Source: Actinomucor elegans (Eukaryota; Mucoromycota; Mucoromycetes; Mucorales; Mucoraceae). From it: a stretch of DNA of 64,000 nucleotides. The first letter of the stretch is position 1. Each line of letters begins with the position of its first letter. The DNA is taken from positions 806,001 through 870,000 of the forward strand of contig JAMSLZ010000012.1 of NCBI GenBank assembly GCA_026027325.1, read 5' to 3'. A program made the translations under genes and the position numbers. This document shows, in pieces, positions 1 to 11,228 of this stretch. A model generated the notes under the pieces. The model saw only the letters and a program-made list of their open reading frames with translations. It was not told the DNA's origin and searched no databases.

Positions 1-986
1 CAAATGACATTCTTCGTTCTTCCAAGAAGGGCAAACTACCTATCGTTGATGATCAAGGGCGCCTTGTATCTTTATTATCTCGTTCTGACCTTTTGAAGAA
101 CCTTAACTATCCTTTAGCGTCAAAGAGTGCAGATTCCAAACAACTCTTATGCGGTGCTGCTATTGGCACGCGTCCAGATGACAAAAATCGACTTGCTCTA
201 CTAGTAAAAGCAGGCCTCGATGTTGTTGTCTTGGATTCCTCACAAGGAAACTCTGTTTACCAACTAGACATGTTACGTTATATCAAAGAAACCTATCCGA
301 GACTGGAAGTCATTGCTGGTAACGTGGTGACTCGTGAACAAGCTGCCAACTTGATCGAAGCCGGCGCTGATGGTATTCGTATCGGTATGGGTTCTGGTTC
401 TATTTGTATCACTCAGGAAGTCATGGCATGTGGTCGTCCTCAAGCAACGGCAGTCTACCGCGTTTCCCAGTTTGCTCGTCGCTTCGGTGTACCCACAATT
501 GCTGATGGCGGTATTGGTAACATAGGCCATATTGTGAAAGCTTTGGGTTTGGGTGCTAGTGCTGTCATGATGGGGGGTCTATTGGCTGGCACTGCAGAAG
601 CACCTGGCGAGTACTTTTATCACGAAGGCCAACGTCTCAAACGCTATCGAGGCATGGGCTCTATTGACGCCATGAACATAACATCCGGTGGTAAAGACGG
701 TAACGCTGCTACAAAGCGTTATTTCTCAGAGGGTGATTCAATCAAGGTTGCTCAGGGCGTCGTTGGTAATGTAATCGATAAAGGCTCTGTTCGCAAGTAT
801 GCTTCATATCTCATCACTGGCCTTCAACATTCTCTTCAAGATATTGGATGCCAGTCCGTCAAACAGTTCCATGAAGATGTTTTCAATGGTAAAGTTCGTT
901 TTGAAAAAAGAACTGCAGCAGCTCAAATGGAGGGTGGAGTTCATGGTCTTCACTCTTATGAAAAGAAGCTCTTCAAAACAGTCTAG
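1..986 (+). CDS. IMP dehydrogenase, 3' part (5' end outside window)
   Basis: Catalyses NAD-dependent oxidation of IMP to XMP, the committed step of GTP synthesis, in the cytosol. The frame is open from base 3 to a TAG at 984-986, giving 327 residues. It begins inside the end of a CBS domain ([20 protein letters not shown]) and then returns to the catalytic barrel. Visible signatures are the substrate-binding segment around [11 protein letters not shown], the catalytic-cysteine loop [10 protein letters not shown], the IMP-phosphate region [17 protein letters not shown], the flap [10 protein letters not shown] and the C-terminal segment [15 protein letters not shown]. No intron interrupts this part. 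An ATG-less start near 93 would be false because homology continues upstream to the window edge. Fungal symbols are IMD or gua1; which copy this is cannot be told. Confidence 0.96.
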   Translation, partial: NDILRSSKKGKLPIVDDQGRLVSLLSRSDLLKNLNYPLASKSADSKQLLCGAAIGTRPDDKNRLALLVKAGLDVVVLDSSQGNSVYQLDMLRYIKETYPRLEVIAGNVVTREQAANLIEAGADGIRIGMGSGSICITQEVMACGRPQATAVYRVSQFARRFGVPTIADGGIGNIGHIVKALGLGASAVMMGGLLAGTAEAPGEYFYHEGQRLKRYRGMGSIDAMNITSGGKDGNAATKRYFSEGDSIKVAQGVVGNVIDKGSVRKYASYLITGLQHSLQDIGCQSVKQFHEDVFNGKVRFEKRTAAAQMEGGVHGLHSYEKKLFKTV

Positions 987-3949
987 TTGTGCATAATTTA
1001 AAGTATTGTTTTAATACGGACCCAACAAATGTAATTTATACATTTCAAGTATTAAACTAATCCCATCTGATTTTTGTTTCGTTTTTGAAATTGCAAAGCA
1101 TGTATACTTTTTTTTTTTTTTTGCAAATCCTTTATGCCAACCATTTTATTTTGGGGATATTATCTGAAGCGCATGTATATCAAGTGTCGCAGGACGTATG
1201 TACATGAGATATGCTTCAAGTACGAAGTTTGTAAATATCATAGAATTGATATGAACGGTAGCAAACACACTGTGAACTCATAAAATATTATTGAAAATAC
1301 GATCCTCTTAATTGACCTTTCGTCGAAAGAATCTCCATATGGTGCATGTAAACGCCACTTAATTATGTATAATATCCAGTTGTACATTAGATATGTTGAA
1401 TTTGTTTATGCATCTGTATTTTTATATTATTTAGATATAGTACTAAAGTAAATTACCATAAAACCACAATTTATGGGACGTTGATTATGGTTAATTTCTA
1501 CTGATCCAATTGTGCTTGCAGTCGCTTTTGTTTATAATTAGTCGCTACATTGATGCGAATTACAAAATGGTTAGTTACCCCAAATACTTAATTAAGAAGT
1601 CGTTTACGTGCCATCATAATAGCGCAATCAAATTGTTAAAATAGAGGAATATAAGCACTGTTCTATGAAAAAGACCTTTCTGGTTCCAAAAACACTAGCT
1701 TTATTTCACGTATATGTGCTGTAAAATATTCGCGACACGTATACTGTTTACTCCAAAAAAAAAAAAAAAAATGAAGAGATAATCTAAAAGCCAGTATTTG
1801 AAAAGTAACTAGTGAGTTTTTTCAACATGCTGAATGCTTTAGGAAGCTTGTTGGATACCTTTTTCGTGGGTACTAATTACAAAAATATCGCGATATTTAA
1901 AGGTAGAAACATCTTTACCAGGAGGTATTCCAATCATAGATACAATATCCATCGGATTTTATTACATTATAATGGATAGTATTGACTTGAAGGCTATAGC
2001 CCATAATTCCATTAGACTTTTTTCGAGATTACTGTAATTGCTTGAGTTTCAAAATTTTCTACCGTGAAGCCAGCAGAGCTATCAAGTGCATTTCAGTTTG
2101 ATATACCGCATATAACGCCCTGAGAAATACAACCAGTATTAATAAGTATAGCTACATATTCCTACCAATCCAAGTTCTGTACATATTATTAAAAGGAACT
2201 CCGATATGTAAACAATCTATCATAAAGAAGCGCTATATCTATCTATTATCAGGAACCCAGGCCAGATTTAACCAACGTAAGAGTACCGGAACTTTAACGT
2301 TGAGATAGTCGATGATCCCCAATTCACATCTTTAATGTATTGCTATATTTCAAAGATGAGTATTTGTTATTTTTTGTCATTTAAATTCATATTTAAAACA
2401 ACGTTATATTTGTGTTTTTTCGAGAATTTGGTACTATAAAGACCGGATCAAAAACTGAAGTTGTCAGATTGTAGTAAAGACACTTTACTTCTTTCAATGA
2501 TTTACATGTTGCACACATGTTTGTATGTGTTTCCTTTTAGTTTTATCTGTCCGAGTTATAATCAATGAACCAATTCTTTTGGGCCCTATTTAACGTAAAC
2601 TGAACTATCATCCTTTACAGAAGGCGTAAAAGTAACTATGTATCGGTATCAATGAAATTTGATCTCTTAAAGGCTGTAATTTATGAACATTAAAGCTGCT
2701 GCCATCATTGCTGCTAACATGTATCTTGGTGTAATTATTTATATTTTTATAACTATTATTATAAACAGAATAACTCTGGTTTTTCAACATAGCTATTTGA
2801 AACGTACCATATAGAGACATATATTGGGCTAAATAAAGATGATGATTTACATTTTTACATATTTGTTTCTAATATTGGGGTCTACGAGTTGTGATGCTGC
2901 AGATTTTATATTAGCTACACCGCTCCCTAAGCACACTGTAAATTTAGGATAGGACATATGTAACTTGCCTCTCCTCAGTAGTATATAGTATACCCATCAT
3001 AATTCGCTTATAAGCTAGTTCAAGTTACTTCTCTACATATACTAATTATCAGAAGAGCTATCAATTGGGGATTGGCAGAGAGATCAGTGAAAAACTGTAC
3101 TAAGCCAATTTCTTGGAGCTGAGATTATTAAACAACTTTTTGGAACCTGAACGTGAAAATCTTATATCAAAAATGCATAAATTCGATATATATGACGAGA
3201 AAAGAAAACTGGCAGTTTATAACCTTAACGAAAGTTATGGACTACGAAATTTCATTTCAAATGATATACGTTCTATAGTGAACAAGGTCAAATTTGCAAT
3301 AAAAAAGAGCAAAAACATCAACAATTCAGAATTCCATGGCTCCTGAATAACAGTCGTTAACACTATAAATAACAACGGGAGAACAAACACAGATGTGCGA
3401 TTAGGCACTTCCGGAGCTTCAAAGCTATGCAATTAGTGTGGATATGGATACCAACAATATATTGCATTTACTATGTCTTTATCGTAACACAATATCCAAT
3501 GACAAATGAGATAAACACATTTGTAGCTCCATTCATTCGTATCGACTGTCTAGCTATTATAGAGATTGGTATCTTCAGATTTTAATATTTATATGGCTTC
3601 TAAGTGCTGTTTCTAAAAAAAAAATACGATGTACATTGATGAAGCTGGATTAGGGATACAGCCTTTAGTATGGCCTATGTTACGAAATAATATCAACAAA
3701 AAGCGAAAACTAAACTTGAAGTCTATGAAATATCTCAATCTTTTATAGTATACCTACTAGATCGATCGACCTATATGTTGTCTCAGTGTTTACTCTAGCA
3801 ACATTAGCTATTTCTGGTGCCGATTTTTTTTTATATCTCCCCCTCAAAACGGAACGTCAAAAGATTTTTTTTAACGTTTCTTTCTACTTTCTTTACGTAT
3901 TAGATTAGATCGTGTCCCATTCTCTTTCTTTTTGTATATCAAAAGAGCA
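987..3949. other. Gene-poor AT-rich spacer
   Basis: About 3 kb without a gene I can support. It contains A/T runs near 1108 and 1757, many ATG-rich fragments and short unsupported open frames. A stretch at about 2285-2325 weakly resembles the core of the dispersed satellite family described elsewhere. The last 150 bases before the XPB-like gene are pyrimidine-rich and probably hold its promoter and 5' leader. Confidence 0.6.
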
Positions 3950-5713
3950 ATGGTATTGTCAACTGTAGATAATAACGATCGCCAAAAGAGGCTCTCCGAC
4001 CTATTAGCCTTTGTACAAAAGAAAAAGCAGGACAATGAAGAAAGTGGCATTGCCGTTGCTGAAAAACCTCTAATCAAAAAGCAAAAAGTAGCAACGGCAG
4101 CGACAGCAGCAGCAACTGTAAAAACTCCAACTAAACCCAAAGCAGCTTTACCCGATTACCATTTCAACACAGACAAGACGTGTAATATGCTCGAATTACC
4201 TCTTCATCCCAGTGTAGAGATTCGTCCATATCAAAAAGAAGCGCTCGAGGCCATTATCGATACAACCCATCCTGATCCCGCTCAACATGTAGCACGATCT
4301 GGTATCATCGTCTTACCTTGCGGTGCTGGTAAGACCTTGACCTCGATCTTGGTAGCCAGTGCTATTCAAAAGCCTGTCCTAGTTGTTTGCTCCACTATCA
4401 TTGCTGCGGAACAGTTCTCGAAAGAATTTTTACGCTTTACTACGCTCATGGCTTCCAAGACTGGCATGTTTGCCGGTTCCAAAAAATGGCCCTACAATGG
4501 CCCTTCTGGTGTTCTTTTTACAACCTATACTATGCTCGTTGATAGTAAGAACAGAACTCAGGATTCAAAGCGTATGAGCACCTTTATCGATAAAACGGAA
4601 TGGGGATTGATCATCTTGGATGAGGTTCACTGTGTGCCTGCAAATAACTTTGCTAAAGCAATTGCCAAGATTAAAACCAAGGTACGTCTAGGTTTAACTG
4701 CTACAATGTTACGTGAGGATGAACGCATTGGTGATTTAGAAACATTGGTTGGACCTACACTCTATCATGCTAAATGGAAAGAATTGGCTGATAAGGGCTT
4801 CATTGCAAAAGTTATTTGTACACAAGTGGAATCTGATATGAACAAAAACATTCAAACGGCTCACGATAGTGTTCAAACGCAAGGTGGGGGACTATTAGGG
4901 CATGCCCATCACTTGAAGAGTTTACTAGCTATCCTTAATCCTAAAAAGATGCAAATCTGTCAACGACTGATCCAGTATCATGAAGCAAAAGGCGATAAAG
5001 TATTAGTTTATTGTGATCACATCGATGCTTTGAAACTGTATGCTGAAAAGATCAATCGACCCTTTATTTTCGGTGGTACACCTACTGAAGAAGCACGTCA
5101 ATTACTAGAGAGATTTCAGATTGATGTACCACACACAGATGAAGAGTTGACTTGGAACCAGATTGCCAGCAGAAGATCCCTTAAAGCAAAACAAATCAAT
5201 ACACTATTTTTATCTCGTATTGGCGATACCTCGCTTGATTTACCTGCTGCTACTGTCTTGATTCAAGTCTCATCTCATTTTGGTTCTCGACGTCAAGAAG
5301 CACAAAGACTAGGCCGTGTACTTCGTGCAAAGAAAAGAAGCGAAAAAGGTTTCTATTCAAGATTCTACACTCTGGTGACCAATGGTACTCAGGAAGTTTC
5401 ATTTTCAGAAAAGCGTCGACAATTTTTGGAAGAAGATTGTGGCTATGGATATCAAATCTGGAAAGTGGGCGCAGAAGAAGAAGGCGGCTGGAACGTAGAA
5501 GCAAATCGTGATAGCACAAGTCCAGATGATGATGAAGTGAAAACAGATCCACTTACTTGTACAATTCATGGTGCCGACGAACGTCCATTTGGAACTGAAG
5601 AAGAAGAAAAGAAACTTGTTACTTTCTTGACCAATTTGAAAAACTATCAAGTGGAGGAAGAAGAGGAAGAACTGGTTGCACCTGTCCCAACTGGTACTAA
5701 GAGAAAAAGATAG
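3950..5713 (+). CDS. Short XPB/ERCC3-like DNA helicase
   Basis: SF2 helicase of the XPB (Ssl2/RAD25) family, 587 residues, intronless. XPB is the TFIIH translocase for promoter opening and nucleotide excision repair. Visible motifs: Walker A PCGAGKTL (residues 123-130), DEVH box (224-227), GLTATMLRED with the XPB-specific RED motif (249-257), GDTSLDLP, and the family signature SSHFGSRRQEAQRLGRVLRAK. After the helicase comes an acidic tail. Canonical XPB has roughly 800 residues with about 300 before the helicase; here only about 90 precede it, rich in Lys and Ala, so the N-terminal domain including the damage-recognition region is missing. An insertion of about 25 residues lies before the segment LFLSRIGDTS. 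This is probably a divergent paralog rather than the TFIIH subunit (inference). The first ATG in frame is at 3950; TTG upstream is not used. Confidence 0.9.
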   Translation: MVLSTVDNNDRQKRLSDLLAFVQKKKQDNEESGIAVAEKPLIKKQKVATAATAAATVKTPTKPKAALPDYHFNTDKTCNMLELPLHPSVEIRPYQKEALEAIIDTTHPDPAQHVARSGIIVLPCGAGKTLTSILVASAIQKPVLVVCSTIIAAEQFSKEFLRFTTLMASKTGMFAGSKKWPYNGPSGVLFTTYTMLVDSKNRTQDSKRMSTFIDKTEWGLIILDEVHCVPANNFAKAIAKIKTKVRLGLTATMLREDERIGDLETLVGPTLYHAKWKELADKGFIAKVICTQVESDMNKNIQTAHDSVQTQGGGLLGHAHHLKSLLAILNPKKMQICQRLIQYHEAKGDKVLVYCDHIDALKLYAEKINRPFIFGGTPTEEARQLLERFQIDVPHTDEELTWNQIASRRSLKAKQINTLFLSRIGDTSLDLPAATVLIQVSSHFGSRRQEAQRLGRVLRAKKRSEKGFYSRFYTLVTNGTQEVSFSEKRRQFLEEDCGYGYQIWKVGAEEEGGWNVEANRDSTSPDDDEVKTDPLTCTIHGADERPFGTEEEEKKLVTFLTNLKNYQVEEEEEELVAPVPTGTKRKR

Positions 5714-6433
5714 ATTAAAATCTAGTACCCGTTTTAATATGCGATCAATAAAGTGCCATTATCACTGTGGGTTATTTTTCCGGAATACGGGCATTAGGCT
5801 AAAGAGGGCTGGGAAATGAAATATGTAAGACATGCATCGAATTGAACTTAAATTGAGGCTTTATAACATGCAGTTGCCTATTCTAATCATGGAGTACTAA
5901 TTAAATGCGATATTTGGCCGAAGCCGATTGAGGTACCAAATTCGGTGCACTCTGGCTTTCGTATAAATTTTCAGCTCATAATACACATTTGCTGGCACGG
6001 AAAAAAAAAAAAAAAATTTGGAAACCATAAGTTGATTAAGCGGTTAGTACATAACTGTTATCAATGTGATAACTTAAGCCTGAAGAAAATAAAGCTTATT
6101 TCCAAATGGCGTATAGCTTGCAATAGTATAAAGAAAAAATGTTTTGTTCCAGGGAGCAAAAACAATATGCTGTCGAAATCATGTCACTCCTGCCTCTTTT
6201 AAACTATAACTATAACTAGTTCATTGAAAAGAGGATGCTTCATCGCTTAAAGCATTAGTAATTCAAGTTTTATTTTTGATGATTTCGAGAGAGAGTCGTA
6301 AAACACCCCAATATGCAGTGTCCTGCTGTTTAAATCATACACCATCTCACTTCCAACCTGCAAATATAAGAACAGAACAATTGCAGTTTCAGATAGACTT
6401 TACATGTAATAATAAAAGAATGATGTTTATTAA
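5714..6433. other. Spacer between two convergent genes
   Basis: Holds the 3' ends of the XPB-like gene (+) and the RING gene (-). An A run lies at about 6001-6016. No gene or structured element is recognised. Confidence 0.5.
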
Positions 6434-7389
6434 TTATCTTGCGTTTCGAGCTCGGTTTTCCTCTAAACGTTGCTTAAAAGTGTCTGAAAGACGCACTAGA
6501 GTTGTAGTAGAATCCTCAGCATTGGGTTTTGAAGAGTCTTTACTAGATCTACTAGATCTCTTTCTCATAGGAGGAGTTTCGTTGTGTTTCTTTTTGCTTG
6601 CTATTTGCAATTCCTGTACCAATTTTTCGAGTTTTTTGACACGCTGTTCCAAGGCATTATCTTGTACAGGCTTAATCTTTTTGCTTCCAGAAGGGGCATC
6701 AAGTTTCTTTCTATTCTCAGGCATTGCTGATAGTTTTATGATTTCTTGGTTAGCTATCTCAAGTTGATTTTCATAGTTTTGTATCTCTTTATGCAAGCCT
6801 TTGGTAATGGTAGCATGGACCTTGTTGATATTTTCCTCTGCAACAACAAACGCGGCAGTCTTTTCCATGTCTTCCTTTTCGTGCTTTTCCTTCAAAGCTT
6901 TGATTTCTTCCTTCAAGGAATCAATCGCTCGATTCAAACTGCTGTTTTTTTGTTCTTCTAAAACAAGCGCTTGGATGGCTTGTTCATGAAGAGTCTCAGC
7001 CTTTTTGCGCCCATTCTCTGCTGAAACCAACTGATCTTGCAATTCATAATTCTTGGTGCGCGCCACCCCAAGCTCCATGCGGTGAAGTTCAATAGCTTGC
7101 TTCAAGTGCCTGACCTGGTCATCTCGCTCGTCTGGTTGACTATCGGAAGAAAAGTAAAGCCTACGGGTTTCGTATTGAAATCCTCTTTTTTTGCAAATGG
7201 GACATGTTTTGGTCACATTGAAGCACTTTTCGATACTATTTACACAGCAATTAATGATATTGTTTGATCAAGCATACTGCCTATTTACCAAGTACGGTCA
7301 AATACATGACCGCAACCAAGAGCAATAGTCTCCATTTCAGACCCATTCAAGTCCTCTAAACAGACACTACAGATGATCTTTGAAGTCAT
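6434..7389 (-). CDS. RING-finger coiled-coil protein, TRAIP-like E3 ligase
   Basis: Two exons: 7289-7389 and 6434-7235, with a 53-nt intron (7236-7288, GTAAAT...ATAG). The product is 300 residues. Residues 7-50 form a RING: CSVC, then GCGHVFDRTC, then TCPIC. The fifth ligand position carries Asp where His or Cys is usual. From about residue 65 to 210 the protein is heptad-rich coiled coil, followed by a second short coil and a basic Ser-rich tail (RKRSSRSSK). A short N-terminal RING followed by a long coiled coil resembles the TRAIP class of ubiquitin ligases, which acts on stalled replisomes. The coiled coil is not diagnostic, so TRAIP orthology is only suggested. The RING is split by the intron, so an intronless reading would lose half of it. 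Confidence 0.82.
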
Positions 7390-9088
7390 TGATTATTGAT
7401 TATTAAAAAGTAAAAAAAGTGAAAGAAAGAGTATAAAATCCGTGATGAAGCAACTGCATAAATGTAGCTCATGGGAACCTTATTAAAGACCAAAGCCTCT
7501 TGGGTCAATACATGAATAATAAAATAAACGGGTAACATCTGCTTCAGTAAATGTATTAGGTTGCTCAGTTACCCAGTCTAGCCCATCTAATTGCGTTAGT
7601 ACCGAGTTACCTAAGAAGCATCAATACTTGATCCTTGATATAAAAGACGCCAAGTGTTTTCTGTTTAAGGAGGTCAAGTATAGATAACAAACAAGAGAGC
7701 CCAATCATCATTAGTGTTTCATAAAAGTAAAGCCGAAAACTATCTCTAAACTTGGTTTTGCTGGAGATCTACTTGATCAGTATGAAATAGAAACATCGGC
7801 AATCTGATCTATACAATGCAGCTGATTAAGCCGTAGTACTAATTGTGATGTACAGCCCATCTATCTATTTTCCATTGCATCATGCTGACAATGCAATCAT
7901 GTTGTAATTAGATTACATATTGCGTCTTGAATTTCTCATAGTCAATCATTGCTGCATTTTGAACATTAATCTGATCAGTGCTATTCCAAAATCCGGGGGG
8001 GTTTTTTTTTATAAATACTACTATATATGCCAAATTAGAGTCTTTTTAAGGAAGTTATCAATCCTTGAACGAGGTAACAACTAAGAGGATCCAGGCTACA
8101 AGATTGATTTATAGTAAAATCCGAAATTGATTTTCATTGGCTGTCGGATATTTATAATGACTCGCCCTGAAACTTATAAAATGCTATTTATGTCACTAGT
8201 TAAAAGAGACCCTTTTTCTGATTTTTAGGTATTACGCAGAATAAACCTTTTTTTTCCCTTCGTATGAACGAGATTTCATGGCTGTAGATTGAAATTAGCA
8301 AATGTTAAAATATGATACAGACCTGATTGGTCATGTTAAAGAGGAGCATAAACATTAAGTTTATGGCAAATTCACCTAATCACTTGTTATTTGTCGATCA
8401 AAGTAGATATAGTAATGATTATTGCGTAAAATATAAAAAAAAATGCACTCTTTTCAATAAACCAAGTTTTATAATGATGATCAAAAGCCCAAGAAAGTTG
8501 TACGCTAAATAATTCTGATTGGATAAGATTGAAGTGGCGATATAAACGGTGTTCCTGATTACGACTGGAAACAAACAAACACGCGTTTCATTCAGGAACG
8601 AACCGAGATATTTCGATGATTTCCGGGCAAAATATAGAGAAAGTCAAGCTCTATCCAATGAACCCACATTCATGATAATACATTGATATTAACTGATGCT
8701 ATCGAACTTCAAAAGGTACTATATGCTATGGTAACTGGGACTTATTTTCTTCAATTAGACTTGATTGTGATTAGTCTATTAATAGCTTTGGCTAGGAAAG
8801 CCAGGGGGGGGGGAGAATTAGTAGACTCTTATATAGATGTTTGTAAGAGAAACTTGATAATAAGTATTTGTGATGGGCCAATATGACACCATCCAAGCTG
8901 TGCAGCCAAGTTTACCAAGCCTCATGCATTGTCTGAATGAAATTACAGTTTATTATATAGTGCGCAGATACATTAGTACTCGTGTTCTATATAAGCAAGC
9001 GTGCTTCTATGTATTACTACATTTGAATGAACAAGTAGATATCATAGATCTTTAGAAGCTCTTCTGTTATATACAGAATAGATACAAA

Positions 9089-9295
9089 ATGCTCCCAAGA
9101 TCTAGTAGCTCTCAGATAGATTCTTATCTTTGTCATTGTACTCATAATAATCAATGCTGTATATGTACTTGTAACACACTTTTTCAAGAGCTCTTTGATT
9201 TACCTATGGTAGTATTCAAACGCGTGTATATATCTGATGCTGCCAAACATTACGATTGTTCACGTCAAAAGTGGCAAAAGCTAAACAAACAGTAG
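9089..9295 (+). CDS. Possible small Cys-rich protein
   Basis: ATG-initiated frame of 68 codons. Near its N terminus it has a dense cysteine cluster, CHCTHNNQCCICTC, with CxC and CCxCxC spacing of the kind seen in metallothioneins and other metal-binding peptides. The rest is unremarkable. It lies just upstream of the promoter of the kinase gene. There is no homology I recognise and no clear intron or conserved neighbour, so it may be a chance frame. Confidence 0.2.
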   Translation: MLPRSSSSQIDSYLCHCTHNNQCCICTCNTLFQELFDLPMVVFKRVYISDAAKHYDCSRQKWQKLNKQ

Positions 9296-9360
9296 ATATG
9301 ACAGGATGCACGAGGGCCATAAATCGATATAGTGGGTGCGGAACGAGAAATACTGTACTA

Positions 9361-9540
9361 CACATCTTTTTCTTTAATTATAATTCCTCTCTTTTTTTTT
9401 CTTTCTTCTTTCCTTCTTCTTTACCTTCCCTTACACTCTTTCTTTATATCCCACTTTCCTTTAGCTATAAAGAAATACCCCCTTTGATATCATACTCTCC
9501 TTCACCTATACTCTCCTTTTTTATTTTACTTTAAATACCA
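9361..9540 (+). promoter_or_regulatory. Pyrimidine-rich promoter tract of the kinase gene
   Basis: Long C/T-rich stretch on the coding strand ending about 70 bases before the start codon. Similar but shorter C/T tracts precede the questin-oxidase-like gene (about 26022-26060), TYS1 (40691-40720) and the ASXL-like gene (47040-47133). Such tracts are common just upstream of transcription starts in filamentous fungi. Confidence 0.4.
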
Positions 9541-9606
9541 TACATCCTTCTTCTTTTCTATTATACAAAAAACCCTTAGAACACTATACTAGAAAATTAT
9601 TAAAGA

Positions 9607-11228
9607 ATGACCATCATTTCAGCTACTAATAACCGCTTGCGTTCCTCTGAAAAGGTAATATTAAATACGTTACCTAGTCAATAATAACAAACATTGTACA
9701 GTCAATGGCTTTGATGCAAAAATCAAGGTCTGAACCCAACTGCCAAAGCAAGTCTGCTTCATCGTTTCATCATTCAGTCTACCCAAAGCGTAAATCTACT
9801 GGCAATCTTCGACAATCTCTCAGTCAGCATTCATCATCCTCTAGCAGTCGATCCACCAAAGTATGAGCATATACATATATAACATAATTATTATTATATA
9901 TATTAATTGTATTATCTAGATATGGCGTCCACCTGGTCATTGTGAAATTCCTGATATTTTAGGTAACGCGTATTTGAAGCCAAGTCCTCCAGTTGCTTTT
10001 GATTTGCGTCCAACTGATATTGCTAAACAAGTTTCAAAGGTAAAACAAAAACAAAAAAAGTCAAGCTCCTTTTTGTTAATAGGAGTCTCATCCTTTTGGA
10101 AATAGCGTCCGTGGTACCCTCCTAGTCCACACTGCAAAATCCCCGACCTTCCACCTCTTGTTCGTACTGGAAATAAACTTGAATCAAAGTTGAGAAAGCT
10201 TTTACCCAAAGTGTCCGTACGCTCTTCTGATCCAAGTGCACGTTATACGAGCTTTAAAGAGATTGGCACAGGGTGAGTAATTTCGAAACACTTAATCTAC
10301 ATAATACTAACTTTCTACAAGTGTCAATGGTGCTGTCGTTCGCGCTGCTTATCGTAAAAGACCCAATGTCCGCGTAGCCATCAAGCGTTGTAAGCTCGAT
10401 CCTGATCGTGAATACCGTGCTGCTATTCTTCGTGAATTGAAGATCATGGCTTCTGGTCACAGCAACTTGATCAAGTTGCGTGAAGTGACTTTGTGTCAAG
10501 ACGATATCTGGATGACCATGGATTTGATGCGCTGTTCTGTTTTTGCCGTACTTTGTCAAAGAGGCATTCCTGAAGAATACACGGTCTACATGGCCTGTGA
10601 AACTTTGAAAGGCCTATCTCACTTGCATTCTCAAGGCATTTTACATCGTGATGTAAAATGTGAAAACCTTTTATTGGGTTGGCAGGGTGAAGTTAAATTA
10701 GGTAATACCCGCTGGTTTAATTATAATAAGTAATATAAACACTAATCATTTTCATAATAGCTGATTTTGGTTTATCAGCACGCATCAACCGCCCTAATCA
10801 CGAAAGATTGGGCACTACCAAATGGTAAGCGATCAAATTTATCTTTGAAACTTGTTTCTAACATCATAAACAGGATGGCTCCCGAAGTCATTAGAGAAGA
10901 ATACTACAATGAAAAGATTGACATGTGGTCTCTTGGTATTACCATCATTGAAATGATGGACCGCGTACCACCTCACTACTCTATTAAAGATGAAGAAGAA
11001 TTATTCGATATTATCGCAACTGAACCAAGCCCCACATTCACCTACAGCTATCCTACCATGTACATGCGTGGCCTAGTTGCTTGGTTGCTTGATGAAGAGC
11101 CCGAAACAAGACCCAGTGCTCGTGATGCTCTCTTGGAAATTGAAGCTCATGTTCAATCCAATCTTTTGCCCTGCTCCAATGCTCAAGATATGGCTCGTTT
11201 CTTGAATCAAGTCTTGCCTGAATATTAA
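9607..11228 (+). CDS. STE20/PAK-like serine/threonine protein kinase
   Basis: Seven exons: 9607-9654, 9702-9860, 9920-10039, 10106-10272, 10322-10701, 10761-10824, 10874-11228; 430 residues. The kinase domain covers about 158-415: P-loop GTGVNG (163-168), catalytic Lys186 in VAIK, HRD at 273-275 (HRDVKCENLLL), DFG at 293-295 (ADFGLSARI), and GTTKWMAPEVI as activation segment plus APE motif. The DFG context and the T-loop fit the STE20/PAK group. No CRIB or PH domain is visible. The Ser-rich N terminus carries a duplicated motif, WRPPGHCEIPDI and WYPPSPHCKIPDLP, one on each side of an intron. Donors and acceptors are canonical (for example GTGAGT...ACAAG). The partner pathway is unknown. Confidence 0.92.

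Larger units (their letters stand above)
7390..9606. other. Gene-poor spacer between divergent genes
   Basis: About 2.2 kb, AT-rich, with G runs at about 7997-8003 and 8804-8813. Apart from the doubtful small Cys-rich frame at 9089-9295 and the pyrimidine-rich promoter tract, nothing recognisable is present. Confidence 0.5.

Noticed and set aside
3113..3346. 77-codon Lys/Asn-rich frame
   Set aside because: Starts at TTG, composition follows the local AT content, no domain recognised.
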